Origin: Flavobacterium filum DSM 17961
GTDB lineage: Bacteria; Bacteroidota; Bacteroidia; Flavobacteriales; Flavobacteriaceae
Assembly: GCF_000425465.1 (NCBI RefSeq)
Contig: NZ_AUDM01000003.1
Location: 1 to 64,000 of the forward strand
DNA length: 64,000 nt
Direction of reading: 5' to 3'
In this document: one piece after another, positions 1-9,629 of the stretch
Layout: every line of letters starts with the position of its first letter
Numbering within the stretch: the stretch's first letter is position 1
Notes under the pieces: model-generated
The model's database searches: none
Told to the model about the DNA's origin: nothing
The model's input: the letters and a program-made list of their open reading frames with translations, nothing else
Program-made: the position numbers and the translations under genes

Positions 1-1725
1 CCTACTATGGTTACCTCAAAACTAGACTCCGCTGTACATGCTCCACTAGTGGCTAAAATGTAAATCGTTTGAGTGGTTGTCACTTCACTACCCGCTTGTA
101 ACTGCGTACCGGTTCCATTTGGTCCCGTGTAGTAAACATTACCCGCATCCAATGTAGGTAATACAAAACCTCCACACTCCTGTACATCCGATAACTCTTG
201 TGCTACTACCTCAACAACCGTTACCGTAAAGCTGCTCTCAGCCGTACAATTTGGTACAGTGCCCGATTGTGCATAAATATATATCGTCTGTGAACTAGAA
301 ACCGTTGATCCTTCAGCTAAACTCAATCCACTTCCGTTTGGACCCGTGAAATAAGAGTTGCCCGATGATAAGGCTGGAAGGGTGTATCCACCATCTGCCA
401 AACATACTGTTACATTTTGAATCACATCAACCGAAGGAGCTGTATTAACATTAACCGTAAAGCTTGTTTCTGCTGTACAATTTGGTGTTGTTCCGGTTTG
501 TGCATAAATGTAAATAGTTTGTGTTGACGTTATGGAAGTACCTACTGCCAACTGAATACCACCTCCATTTGGTGCAGTATAATAGGCATTGTTTGCACTC
601 AATCCTGTTAAGACATAACTATCACAAACCGTAACATTTTGTCTTATATCTGCCGTAACACTATTTACCGTTAACACAAAACTTGTTTCAGTAAAACAAT
701 TTGGTATAGTTCCACTTTGAGCAAATACATAAATCGTTTGAGAGGATGTTAACACTTGACCTACTGCCAATTGCGTTCCGGTTCCTCCCGGACCGGTATA
801 ATAGTTACCAATTGTAAGGTTTGGAAGAGTGTAACTATCACAAACCGTAACATTTGTGATGGGTAAAACTTGTGGTGTGGTATTAACTGTTACCACAAAA
901 CTACTCTCTGCAACACAATTTGGAATTGTTCCTGATTGTGCATAAATGTAAATGGTTTGTGAAGTGGTGATTAAATCTCCTGCACTTAACTGTGTGCCTA
1001 AACCACCCGCTTCTGTATAATATCCATTGTTCGCACTTAACACAGGTAATTGATAACTATCACAAACCGCAATGTTAGGCAAATTATCTACCACTACAGA
1101 ATTAATTGTAACGGTGAAACTAATTTCATCTGAACATGTTCCATCTGCTGCAAAAACATAAATTAACTGGGTCGTTTCAATACTGTCACCCTCATTTAAC
1201 TGTAAACCTAATCCTCCTGCTTGGGTATAATAATTCCCTTGTGGTAATGCAGGTAATATATAACTATCACAAGCCGTAACGTCTGCAATTGGATTAAGTA
1301 CTAATGTTCCAATTGTTACCACAAAACTACTCTCCTCAACACAATTCGGAGTTGTTCCCGATTGTGCATAAATATAAATCGTTTGAGAAGTGGTGATTAA
1401 ATCTCCCGCATTTAATTGTGTTCCTAAACCTCCTGCTTCTGTATAATAAGCATTGTTAGCACTTAATGCAGGTAATTGATAACTATCACATGCCGAAATA
1501 TTTGGTAACACATCAACTATTACAGAATTAATTGTAACCGTAAATACTTCCTGATCTGTACAATTTTCATTGGCGACAAACACATAAATTGTAGCGTTTT
1601 CAGTAATAACTGTACCTGATGGAATAATTTCGCCTTGTCCATTAGCTTCTGTATAATAATTCCCCACTGTTAATTCAGGTAAGATAAATTCATTACAAGC
1701 AATTACATCTTGAACTGGATTTAAA
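1..1725 (-). repeat. Eight tandem ~70-residue repeats within the adhesin
   Basis: Translated on the minus strand, this stretch is seven complete repeats and one partial, of 69, 73, 69, 73, 73, 73 and about 76 residues. The consensus begins with a Val-x-x-Cys-Asp-Ser-Tyr-x-Leu-Pro-x-Leu strand, continues YYT-x-x-GG-x-GT-x-L, and ends TIYIYAQSGT-x-PNC-x-x-ESSFVVT. Each unit has two conserved cysteines. Units 2 and 4, counted from the N-terminal side, are nearly identical, and 1 and 3 share the shorter 69-residue form, so a two-repeat block seems to have been duplicated. Confidence 0.88.
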
Positions 1726-4700
1726 TTAATAAATGGAACAACAGTAACAGTTGTTGTCGCTTGTGCTGTACATCCTCCAAAATCAACAACAACTTGATAA
1801 ATTCCTCCAGTTAATGCTGATAAAACATTAGAAGTTTCATTCAAAACATTTCCATCTAAAGTCCAAGTATAAGTAACTTGATCATTAGTGTAATTAACAG
1901 GAGTCACAACAATAGAACCTTCTTGACCTTCACAAATTGAAAAATCAGGTGTAATAGTGAATTGTGGAGTTAGATCTTCAACAATCAATTGGAAAGAACT
2001 AATGCCAAAACAACCTGCACTTAAATCAAATACTCTAACATAAACCGTTTGAGGATTTGAAGTATTTACGTAACTGGTAGGATTTGGTATAGCATTTGTA
2101 TTCGCCTGTGCATCTGCTAATGAAGTGAAAACTGTAACACCAAAGTTTGAACCAAGTGGAGCAGTTAGTAATGTATTGTTTGATGTTAAATCAAAAGTTC
2201 CAACTCCTGTTGCACTACAGAAATAAAGATTATTTGGAGTGCCAGGTACAACTTCATCAAAATATTCAATTGTTATTGAATCAGTCGCCACACATGTAGT
2301 ATTAATATATTGAGCTTGAACTGAATAAACTCCGGGTGAAGTTACAGTCAATGATTGTGAAGTTTCATTAGGAATAACTTGACCATCTTGTAACCAAGTA
2401 AATGTGAATGTTGAAGGGCTTAATCCAGAATTTATTACCACAGAATCTCCTGCACAAACAGCATTCCCTTGAGAAACTAAAAAGTCATCACCCAGTTCTA
2501 TATTTCCAATATTAAAACTTCCACCATTTAAAAATACAGCTGAATCAAATAAAGTATCTTGTCGATCAGCAATTACAAGTTTAATTCTATATGAAGTGTT
2601 AGGAATAACTGTTGCAGAAGCTGTCATCGGAACGGTCATACCATTGAAATTAATTGGAGCTCCTAATGGACTTGAACCATTATCCCCAAAAAATTCTCCA
2701 AAAAATTCTTCATTAACTGACCCACAATCATCATTATATAATTGATCTCTAATCGTCACAACTGAAATTGGTGTGTTTGTATTAGGAACTACAGCTAGAT
2801 TAGTGGTAACTCCAGTTGCATTATTTGTCAATAAAAATGCAAAAGCATCTGAAAAAGTACATTGGAAAGTACCATATTCTTCCGATGCAAAAATAAAATC
2901 AAAACTGATAAAATCTGTTAGAGGAATAAAATCAAATTCTAATCTAGTAGCATTTCTGGAATTCATAGGCTGTCCGGTTGCTGCCAAAATTATCGCTTCT
3001 AAATCAGCATCTCCAGTCCATGTAGTAGCCCCTTCACTTAAAACTGTTAGATTAGGTCCGGGAGAATTAGCCGCATTTCCTGTTGATAGTACAACTCCAT
3101 CTTCAAAAGGAAATGAAGAACCATTTTGTGTAAAATAGCCAATCCCGTTTGTTGATCCAAAATTTGTTCCTGTCGAGAAGGTAATGTTAGAAACAGAAGC
3201 ACAAGTTGTATTCAATAAAATGTCTTCAACTAGTTGCTGTGGAGTGTATTGTGTGGTATTCGCAGCAATTGGTGGTGGAATTGTTCCAACACAAACCGTA
3301 AAAATACTTGTTTGGTTTTGAGTTGCCGTCCATGTATATATTCTGATTTTATAAGTTTGTCCTATAATTAAGTTTGTTGCAACACTTTGATTTGGATCAC
3401 TACAATATAATTGGGTTAGACTATTACAATCACTACCTTGGTATAGTACGTGATATAAATCTGCGGTTGAACCGGAAATATTTAATAAATCAATGGAATG
3501 TGTAGTAGCAGTTGCTACAAACTCAAACCAAACATCATCATCTGCAGTACCTGCACAAGTTGAAGGTACATTTGAAGCTGTTGCCCCTAATACTGTTCCA
3601 TTTGTCGTTAATGCACAAGAAGTGTCAGGATTTACAGGAACAACTATTGCATTACCACAATTATCATTTGCAATTTGGGTCACAAATGCTCTTGGACCTG
3701 ACCAGTTACTTAAATCATTTTCTGCACACAATGCTCTAACATAAAAAACATAAGAAGTCCCTGGATTAAGGTTTGAAACGACATATGAATTTGTAGTTAC
3801 AATCACACCTGTATCTGTTGGAAGTGGTGCCGGTGAACCAGCAGGTAATACTATTACTTCCCATGAAGTAGCCGTTCCAACCTCGTTCCAACTTAATGTT
3901 GCTCCTGTTTGATTAATCAAAGTTACAGTCAAATTATTTGGTTTAGGACAAGTTGGCGGTGTACAATTCACAAAACCATTGAATAAAACTGTTCCTATTA
4001 AATTTGAAGAGTTGAATCCCATCACATACATTGATTCACTAAATGGATCAATAATTTCCACTCCTACTTCTGTTGGGAAAGTACCTCCTACACTCCAGAA
4101 CAAATCAAAAGGTATACCATCACACAAAGGTACTTGAACATCAATTGGTCCTGCTCCTGCATTGAAGGTTGCTCCAATAGTTGCAATTACAATTCCGTTT
4201 TGTCTGACTTGCATTCTGGCTCCATTCCATCCGTCACCAAAACTATCTCTCATTCTAAAGGTATACAAACATTGGTTTGCTACTTCACACAATGTCGTAT
4301 TGAATGTAGTTACCGGTGTCCAGTTACTTGGTAATGGTGTTGCACAAATCGCTCTAACATACACATCATATAACGTTGCTGAAGTTAATCCGTTTATCGT
4401 AAATGGATTGTTTGATGTTACCGTTCCTGTTGAAGCTGCCGTTGGTGCAGGTGATCCGGCCGGTAAAACAATCACTTCATATTGTGTTACTGTTGGTATT
4501 GGAGTCCAACTAACTTGTGCCGATGTCCCTCCAATATTGGATACTGTTACACCGCTTGGTGGTATACATGCAGGATTAAAACAATCAACTGTACCGGAAT
4601 ATAATACCGTGTTAACCAATCCGGCAGATGCCGTGGTCATGTTGTATAAAGTTTGATTAAATGGTGCTGGATTAATTATCTGAACCCTTACCTCTGTTGG

Positions 4701-6437
4701 GAATGTTCCTCCTGCATTCCAGAATAAATCAAATGGTAATCCGTTACAAAGTGGTACTGTAATATTGATTGGTCCACCACCTGCCGTGAAAGTTGGCCCT
4801 AATGTTGCCACAACGATCCCATTTTGTCTTACTTGCATGGTAGCTCCATTCCATCCGTCACCAAAACTGTCTCTTAATACAAAGGTATAGTTACATTGCT
4901 GACTTGGTTCACAAATTGTAGTATTGAACGGGAAGGGTCCTGCCCATGCACTAAATGTTCCATCTCCACAATCTCTTCTAACCCAATATTGATATTGAGT
5001 AGCCGCTTGAATAGGCGTTCCGTCTAATAAATTTGTAACGTTAACATTTTGGAAAGCATTAGTTTGAACACCTGAACCGGTTGGAATAACCCCTCCTAGT
5101 AACTGAACTGCATATTCCCAAGATGTTGCTCCGTTTGCATCCCAATTTAAAATTGCACTGGTTTGACCACCAAGTGCTCCTAAATTGGTTGGAGGTGCAC
5201 AGTTTACAACTTGAATAGATAAAGTATAAGGAATCGTGTTAGGATTCCCATTAGTAGAAATTACAATATAATACGTTTGCCCAACTACAACCGGTAAATC
5301 TATAACCAAAGGAGCACCATTTGTACTAACTGTTCCAGCAACACAACTTACACCAACATTCGTACAACTGTTATAAACAAACATACCTGAATTGTTTCCT
5401 GTTGGTGTCATCGTTAAATTAATCACACCGGTAGCAGTTGCAGTATAACTATAATAAACGTTGTTTCCATTTAAAAAATTCCCTGCTGTTCCACAACCTG
5501 TAGCTCCCGGGCTTCCGTCAATATCATCTTGATAATTTGAAGTATTATCAGTGGTTGAATAAGGTAAAGAAGGTACTTGTATTGCTGAATTACACGCTGC
5601 TCCCGGTGTAGTAGTAATAAAGTTAACCGGTCCTACCCAAGCACTATTGCTCTGTGAACAAACCGCTCTTACATAAACTTGATATTGTGTGGTTGGGGAT
5701 AAACCATTTGCTACATATGGACTTGGCCCTGTTAAAACACCCACTCCTGTTGGAGCATTTGGAACCTCAACAACCTCTACTTCAAACTGTGAAGCTCCAC
5801 CAGGGTTTAACCAACTGATACTAGCACTATTCTGAGTAATCCCTCCAACAGTAATGTTGGTTGGATCTATACATTGTTCTACAAATCGTATATCATCTAC
5901 AATCCATCTGTCGCCGGTTAATGTTGCTGCTGGTTGGTTCATCACAACAACAAAAGCAATATATACCTGTTGACCCGCTAAACCAGCTAAAGGAACTGTT
6001 TTCTCCTCACAAATATTAAATACCGCTGTTAAATCCGTATCAGCCCATGACTGAATCGTTGTAAAACTATTGATATCCGTTTGTGAGGTCGTAGAATAAC
6101 GAACTTGATACGTAGTATTATCCGGTCCATTAATCGTTGAACGCGTACTGAATATCAATTGCCCATTAGTAGGAACTGTTATCAGTGGCGTTACTAAATA
6201 ATTTTGTGAAGTATTGCCCGCTCCAATATTCTGACGAGCGTTCATAAAGGCTGATGTGGTGCCTTCACAAACCGTTGGCGGAGTGGTTACCGCACTAGTC
6301 GTGGTCCATGTATTGCCACCAATACCATTGTTAAATACTGCCCATGTTCCCGGTATACCACTCTCGAAATTCTCCGTCTGTGAATACCCAAAACCCGTTA
6401 GCATTAACAATAGTAAAACTAAAGTAATTCTTTTCAT
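1..6437 (-). CDS. Giant modular surface adhesin, N-terminal part (runs off left edge)
   Basis: The frame is open from an ATG at 6437 to the window edge (2145 full codons) with no stop, so the C terminus is missing. Residues 1-20 form a signal peptide ending Gly-Tyr-Ser-Gln. In order I read: a choice-of-anchor J/MAM-like module (about 21-180), fibronectin III-like modules near 185-270, 405-500, 610-690 and 820-900, PPC-like sandwiches near 275-400 and 905-1045, two ~115-residue modules each with DSFGDGWNG, a choice-of-anchor L module (about 1060-1320, with FDFIFASEEY), Ig/PKD-like stretches to about 1560, then eight ~70-residue repeats to the edge. Such architecture is typical of T9SS-exported Bacteroidota adhesins, often with a gliding-type (type B) sorting domain; that end is not visible, so the export route is inference. 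It is transcribed away from the lpxH-like gene, with 183-210 bp between them. Confidence 0.88.
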   Translation of the reverse strand, partial: MKRITLVLLLLMLTGFGYSQTENFESGIPGTWAVFNNGIGGNTWTTTSAVTTPPTVCEGTTSAFMNARQNIGAGNTSQNYLVTPLITVPTNGQLIFSTRSTINGPDNTTYQVRYSTTSQTDINSFTTIQSWADTDLTAVFNICEEKTVPLAGLAGQQVYIAFVVVMNQPAATLTGDRWIVDDIRFVEQCIDPTNITVGGITQNSASISWLNPGGASQFEVEVVEVPNAPTGVGVLTGPSPYVANGLSPTTQYQVYVRAVCSQSNSAWVGPVNFITTTPGAACNSAIQVPSLPYSTTDNTSNYQDDIDGSPGATGCGTAGNFLNGNNVYYSYTATATGVINLTMTPTGNNSGMFVYNSCTNVGVSCVAGTVSTNGAPLVIDLPVVVGQTYYIVISTNGNPNTIPYTLSIQVVNCAPPTNLGALGGQTSAILNWDANGATSWEYAVQLLGGVIPTGSGVQTNAFQNVNVTNLLDGTPIQAATQYQYWVRRDCGDGTFSAWAGPFPFNTTICEPSQQCNYTFVLRDSFGDGWNGATMQVRQNGIVVATLGPTFTAGGGPINITVPLCNGLPFDLFWNAGGTFPTEVRVQIINPAPFNQTLYNMTTASAGLVNTVLYSGTVDCFNPACIPPSGVTVSNIGGTSAQVSWTPIPTVTQYEVIVLPAGSPAPTAASTGTVTSNNPFTINGLTSATLYDVYVRAICATPLPSNWTPVTTFNTTLCEVANQCLYTFRMRDSFGDGWNGARMQVRQNGIVIATIGATFNAGAGPIDVQVPLCDGIPFDLFWSVGGTFPTEVGVEIIDPFSESMYVMGFNSSNLIGTVLFNGFVNCTPPTCPKPNNLTVTLINQTGATLSWNEVGTATSWEVIVLPAGSPAPLPTDTGVIVTTNSYVVSNLNPGTSYVFYVRALCAENDLSNWSGPRAFVTQIANDNCGNAIVVPVNPDTSCALTTNGTVLGATASNVPSTCAGTADDDVWFEFVATATTHSIDLLNISGSTADLYHVLYQGSDCNSLTQLYCSDPNQSVATNLIIGQTYKIRIYTWTATQNQTSIFTVCVGTIPPPIAANTTQYTPQQLVEDILLNTTCASVSNITFSTGTNFGSTNGIGYFTQNGSSFPFEDGVVLSTGNAANSPGPNLTVLSEGATTWTGDADLEAIILAATGQPMNSRNATRLEFDFIPLTDFISFDFIFASEEYGTFQCTFSDAFAFLLTNNATGVTTNLAVVPNTNTPISVVTIRDQLYNDDCGSVNEEFFGEFFGDNGSSPLGAPINFNGMTVPMTASATVIPNTSYRIKLVIADRQDTLFDSAVFLNGGSFNIGNIELGDDFLVSQGNAVCAGDSVVINSGLSPSTFTFTWLQDGQVIPNETSQSLTVTSPGVYSVQAQYINTTCVATDSITIEYFDEVVPGTPNNLYFCSATGVGTFDLTSNNTLLTAPLGSNFGVTVFTSLADAQANTNAIPNPTSYVNTSNPQTVYVRVFDLSAGCFGISSFQLIVEDLTPQFTITPDFSICEGQEGSIVVTPVNYTNDQVTYTWTLDGNVLNETSNVLSALTGGIYQVVVDFGGCTAQATTTVTVVPFINLNPVQDVIACNEFILPELTVGNYYTEANGQGEIIPSGTVITENATIYVFVANENCTDQEVFTVTINSVIVDVLPNISACDSYQLPALSANNAYYTEAGGLGTQLNAGDLITTSQTIYIYAQSGTTPNCVEESSFVVTIGTLVLNPIADVTACDSYILPALPQGNYYTQAGGLGLQLNEGDSIETTQLIYVFAADGTCSDEISFTVTINSVVVDNLPNIAVCDSYQLPVLSANNGYYTEAGGLGTQLSAGDLITTSQTIYIYAQSGTIPNCVAESSFVVTVNTTPQVLPITNVTVCDSYTLPNLTIGNYYTGPGGTGTQLAVGQVLTSSQTIYVFAQSGTIPNCFTETSFVLTVNSVTADIRQNVTVCDSYVLTGLSANNAYYTAPNGGGIQLAVGTSITSTQTIYIYAQTGTTPNCTAETSFTVNVNTAPSVDVIQNVTVCLADGGYTLPALSSGNSYFTGPNGSGLSLAEGSTVSSSQTIYIYAQSGTVPNCTAESSFTVTVVEVVAQELSDVQECGGFVLPTLDAGNVYYTGPNGTGTQLQAGSEVTTTQTIYILATSGACTAESSFEVTIV
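3955..4920 (-). repeat. Two DSFGDGWNG modules within the adhesin
   Basis: Two copies of a ~115-residue module lie about 630 bp apart with a fibronectin III-like module between them. Each starts with Cys-x-Tyr-Thr-Phe, has DSFGDGWNG, then an Arg-Gln-Asn-Gly-Ile-Val turn and a LPFDLFW strand. The DNA encoding the DSFGDGWNG core is close to identical in both copies. The module is common in Bacteroidota surface proteins; its ligand is unknown to me. Confidence 0.75.
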
Positions 6438-6623
6438 GTGTAAAATTTTGGTTAGTTGTTTATTAGCTAACTAAAGTATAAAATAAATTTTACAAATCTT
6501 TTCAAGGCTTTTAGAATTTAGGTCAATTTCGATAAAAATCACATAAAAACGATGAAATGTTAATTATATAAAAATCAGAAGTCTGTTTTGTATGATTTTC
6601 AAATGGATAAATGAACATTTTTG

Positions 6624-6631
6624 TATATTTG
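6624..6631 (+). promoter_or_regulatory. Candidate -7 element of the lpxH-like gene
   Basis: TATATTTG matches the Bacteroidota -7 consensus TAnnTTTG and lies 16 nt before the TTG at 6648. No good -33 TTG is seen at the usual spacing. Its position makes the in-frame upstream TTG at 6621 an unlikely start. Confidence 0.5.
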
Positions 6632-6647
6632 GCATCATACTATTATT

Positions 6648-7394
6648 TTGAAAACAAAAATTTACTTCGCATCCGATCAACATTTTGGTGCTCCAACTCC
6701 AGAAGCTAGTTTTCCTAGAGAACAAAAATTTGTGGCTTGGTTAGATGAAATTAAGCACGATGCTACAGCACTTTTTTTATTAGGAGATTTGTTTGATTTT
6801 TGGTTTGAATATAAAACTGTTGTACCTAAAGGTTTTGTTCGTGTTTTAGGAAAACTTGCCGAACTTCGCGACAACGGAATTCCCATTTATTTTTTTGTGG
6901 GAAATCATGATTTATGGATGAACGATTATTTTGAAAAAGAATTAAATATTCCTGTTTTTCATGACAATCAAGAATATACATTTAATGGAAAAACCTTTTT
7001 AATCGGTCACGGCGACGGAAAAGGCCCCGGTGACAAAGGCTACAAACGCATGAAAAAAGTGTTTACCAATCCGTTTTCAAAGTGGTTGTTTCGATGGCTT
7101 CATCCGGATATCGGGGTGAAATTAGCCCAATATCTTTCCGTTAAAAACAAATTAATTTCCGGTGCCGAAGATGTTAAATTTTTAGGCGAAGAAAACGAAT
7201 GGCTCGTGCAATATGCCAAACGAAAACTGACTTTCAAACACTATAATTATTTTATTTTCGGACATAGACATTTACCCATGCAATTGGAAGTAGGCGAAAA
7301 TTCAACCTATATCAACCTAGGTGATTGGATTGGTTATTTTACGTATGGCGTTTTTGATGGAGAAAAATTTGAGTTGAAAGAATTCAAGAACTAA
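6648..7394 (+). CDS. lpxH: UDP-2,3-diacylglucosamine diphosphatase, LpxH-like metallophosphoesterase
   Basis: This 248-residue calcineurin-like phosphoesterase probably removes UMP from UDP-2,3-diacylglucosamine to make lipid X in lipid A synthesis, on the cytoplasmic face of the inner membrane. The metal-binding motifs are in family order: SDQHFG near the N terminus, GDLFDFW, GNHDLWM, a central GHGDG, and GHRHLP near residue 215. I chose the TTG at 6648 (reading Met-Lys-Thr-Lys-Ile-Tyr-Phe) over the TTG at 6621, because the -7 box overlaps the latter and family members start just before the first motif. Its stop overlaps the stop of convergent recJ by 4 bp. LpxH and the related LpxH2 group are hard to separate by eye. 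Confidence 0.85.
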   Translation: MKTKIYFASDQHFGAPTPEASFPREQKFVAWLDEIKHDATALFLLGDLFDFWFEYKTVVPKGFVRVLGKLAELRDNGIPIYFFVGNHDLWMNDYFEKELNIPVFHDNQEYTFNGKTFLIGHGDGKGPGDKGYKRMKKVFTNPFSKWLFRWLHPDIGVKLAQYLSVKNKLISGAEDVKFLGEENEWLVQYAKRKLTFKHYNYFIFGHRHLPMQLEVGENSTYINLGDWIGYFTYGVFDGEKFELKEFKN

Positions 7395-9079
7395 CGAACA
7401 TCTTTTGCTCTCAATTGAACCATTACATTGCCATTGAATTCATTTTCATCAATACAAAATGCCATTTCAAACGGTTGATGATTTTTGGTTAGCTCCAATT
7501 TTTTTCCTAACCCAAAACCTATTACACCAAAACCCTCTGAGTTATTTTGTTTGACAAATAATTTCAAATGATCATCGTTTTGACCAAGCGTTTTTCCGTA
7601 ACCGGTATCAACTACATTTTTTGCCATAAAAACCGGGGTCATATTTTCAGGCCCAAAAGGTTCAAATTGTTGTAAAAGGCGAATTAATTTTGGATTAATT
7701 TCTGTTAAATCTATTTCGGCATCAACCGATATTTCCGGAATTAATAAATCGGGATGAATGGTTTCCTGAACCACTTTTTCAAACGCATCTTTAAATTGTA
7801 AATAATTCTCCTCTTTTAATGTCATTCCGGCCGCATACATGTGTCCGCCAAATTGCTCTAAATGTTCGGAGCATTTTTCCAAGGCATTATACACATCAAA
7901 ATCTTTAACAGAACGAGCTGAAGCGGCTAATTTATCACCACTTTTTGTAAAAACTAACGTCGGCCGATAATACGTTTCCGTTAATCGAGAGGCCACAATT
8001 CCAATTACACCTTTGTGCCAATTTTCATTATAAACAACAGTAGTGAATTTTTCTTTTTCGTTGTTTTCTTCAATTTGAGCCAACGCTTCAACGGTGATTT
8101 GTTTGTCTAAATCTTTTCTATCTGCATTATATCCTTCAATTTCAGAACCAAATTGTTCCGCTTGTTCTAAATTAAATTCAGTCAATAATTCAACCGCATG
8201 ATTTCCGTGCTTAATTCTTCCGGCGGCATTAATTCGAGGTGCGATGATAAAAACAACATCGGTTATCGTAAGTACTTTTTTCTTTACATTTTGAATCAAC
8301 GCTTTTATTCCGGGTCGAGGGTTGGAATTGATGACTTCTAAACCAAATTTGGCTAAGATGCGATTTTCTCCCGTCATCGGAACAATATCAGCGGCAATGG
8401 CTGTGGCAACCAAATCTAAATACGGCATTAAATCGTCAATCGTTTCGCTTCTATTTTGTGCCAATGCCTGAATTAATTTAAACCCAACTCCGCAACCACA
8501 AAGTTCGTCATACGGATAAGTACAATCGATTCTTTTTGGATCTAAAACAGCAACGGCTTCGGGTATATTTTCACCCGGTCGATGGTGATCACAGATGATG
8601 AAATCAATGTTTTTTCCCTTCGCATAAGCCACATGATCAATTGATTTTATTCCGCAATCTAAGGCAATGATTAAAGAAAAACCATTATCGTCGGCAAAGT
8701 CAATTCCTTTATATGAAATGCCGTAACCTTCGTCATATCGATCCGGAATATACGTGGCAACATTAGGATAAAAACTTCTTAAATAGGATGAAACCAATGA
8801 AACAGCTGTGGTTCCATCCACATCATAATCGCCAAAAACTAAAATATTTTCTTGATTGGCGATGGCTTTTTCAATTCGTTGAACGGCTTTGTCCATATCT
8901 TTCATCAGATACGGATCATGTAAATCGTTTAAAGACGGTCTGAAAAATTGTTTCGCTTGATTAAAAGTAGAAATTCCTCTTTGTACTAAAAGTGAGGCAA
9001 TGAGCTTGCTAACATTAAGTTCGGTAGCTAATTGCGAAACCAAATGAGGTTCCGGCTTGGGTTTGATATTCCAACGCAT
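7391..9079 (-). CDS. recJ: Single-stranded-DNA-specific 5'-3' exonuclease RecJ
   Basis: RecJ (562 residues) degrades single-stranded DNA 5' to 3' in recombinational and mismatch repair. The DHH-superfamily motifs are present: DYDVDGTTA near residue 85, Asp-Cys-Gly about 50 residues later, DHHRPG near 165, and the DHHA1-type GGHMYAAG near 405, followed by a C-terminal OB-type region. The length is normal for Bacteroidota RecJ. The gene lies 21 bp downstream of the OsmC-like gene on the same strand with no terminator between, so the two are probably cotranscribed. Confidence 0.95.
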   Translation of the reverse strand: MRWNIKPKPEPHLVSQLATELNVSKLIASLLVQRGISTFNQAKQFFRPSLNDLHDPYLMKDMDKAVQRIEKAIANQENILVFGDYDVDGTTAVSLVSSYLRSFYPNVATYIPDRYDEGYGISYKGIDFADDNGFSLIIALDCGIKSIDHVAYAKGKNIDFIICDHHRPGENIPEAVAVLDPKRIDCTYPYDELCGCGVGFKLIQALAQNRSETIDDLMPYLDLVATAIAADIVPMTGENRILAKFGLEVINSNPRPGIKALIQNVKKKVLTITDVVFIIAPRINAAGRIKHGNHAVELLTEFNLEQAEQFGSEIEGYNADRKDLDKQITVEALAQIEENNEKEKFTTVVYNENWHKGVIGIVASRLTETYYRPTLVFTKSGDKLAASARSVKDFDVYNALEKCSEHLEQFGGHMYAAGMTLKEENYLQFKDAFEKVVQETIHPDLLIPEISVDAEIDLTEINPKLIRLLQQFEPFGPENMTPVFMAKNVVDTGYGKTLGQNDDHLKLFVKQNNSEGFGVIGFGLGKKLELTKNHQPFEMAFCIDENEFNGNVMVQLRAKDVR

Positions 9080-9100
9080 AGTGTATTAATTTTGAATGGC

Positions 9101-9523
9101 TTATACTTTTGAATGGTACTCAATTTTCACATCCACTTGGGCAAATTTACGAAACATTTCCATAACACCACAATATTTTTCAACCGATAAATTGACAATT
9201 TTTTGCAATTTCTCTTTTTCTAAGTCATCGCCATAAAAATGATAAACCACTCGAACGGTATGATAATATTTGGGATGTTCTTCGGTTAAATCACCTTCTA
9301 CATCAATATGAAAAGTGTCAACTGCAACTTTCATTTTGGGCAACAATGAAGCTACATCAATTCCTGTGCAACCCGCCAATGCATCCAACATCAGAGCCTT
9401 TGGACGAAGCCCGTTGTTTGTTCCACCAATTTCAATATCGGCATCAATTTTAAAATTTCCACCGGGATTGGTCGCTTCAAACGCCATTCCACCCAACCAT
9501 TTTGTTGAAATTTGATGTGTCAT
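9101..9523 (-). CDS. OsmC family peroxiredoxin-like protein
   Basis: This 140-residue protein has the OsmC/Ohr fold signature: a Gly-rich N-terminal β-hairpin, then LRPKALMLDALAGCTGIDV with the first conserved cysteine at the helix start, and a second cysteine in KYCGVMEMF. OsmC/Ohr proteins reduce organic hydroperoxides through such a cysteine pair in the cytoplasm. Substrate and subgroup (OsmC, Ohr or YhfA-like) cannot be fixed by eye; the lone Cys-Thr-Gly and the size suggest the YhfA-like group. A TAnnTTTG box lies 15 nt upstream of the ATG. Confidence 0.88.
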   Translation of the reverse strand: MTHQISTKWLGGMAFEATNPGGNFKIDADIEIGGTNNGLRPKALMLDALAGCTGIDVASLLPKMKVAVDTFHIDVEGDLTEEHPKYYHTVRVVYHFYGDDLEKEKLQKIVNLSVEKYCGVMEMFRKFAQVDVKIEYHSKV

Positions 9524-9537
9524 GTTGTACTTTTTTT

Positions 9538-9545
9538 CAAAGATA
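9538..9545 (-). promoter_or_regulatory. Candidate -7 element of the OsmC-like gene
   Basis: On the minus strand this reads TATCTTTG, an exact TAnnTTTG match, 15 nt before the ATG at 9523. The predicted leader is only about 9 nt. A TTTG about 25 bp further upstream (9571-9574) is a wide-spaced -33 candidate. Confidence 0.5.
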
Positions 9546-9583
9546 ATGATTTTTTAAAAATTTTTTAATCCAAAAAAATATCG

Positions 9584-9591
9584 TACATTTG
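9584..9591 (+). promoter_or_regulatory. Candidate -7 element of hipBA
   Basis: TACATTTG matches TAnnTTTG. The expected transcription start near 9597 places the palindrome at 9604-9615 immediately downstream of it, suiting autorepression. Confidence 0.5.
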
Positions 9592-9603
9592 TTGCATATT
9601 TGC

Positions 9604-9615
9604 TTCATTAATGAA
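9604..9615 (+). promoter_or_regulatory. Candidate HipB operator (12-bp palindrome)
   Basis: TTCATTAATGAA is a perfect palindrome between the predicted transcription start and the hipB ATG. XRE-type antitoxins repress their own operons through such dyads. The 12-mer GCTTCATTAATG around it recurs in the hairpin after hipA, which supports it being a specific element. Confidence 0.5.
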
Positions 9616-9629
9616 TAAAATTAAGAATA

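Noticed and set aside
1-1725. Regular ~215-bp DNA repeats considered as a CRISPR or satellite array
   Set aside because: The units are in frame, differ mainly by synonymous or conservative changes and encode a β-rich repeat with paired cysteines, so they are protein-coding tandem repeats.
2773-4656. Several plus-strand ORFs of 66-164 codons inside the adhesin gene
   Set aside because: They are antisense shadows of the repeat-rich adhesin frame, which is open without a stop from 6437 to the edge and has clear domain signatures. The plus-strand translations show no family features.
6621-6647. Upstream TTG start giving nine extra residues for the lpxH-like protein
   Set aside because: The segment lies over the TATATTTG promoter box and adds residues not seen in the family.
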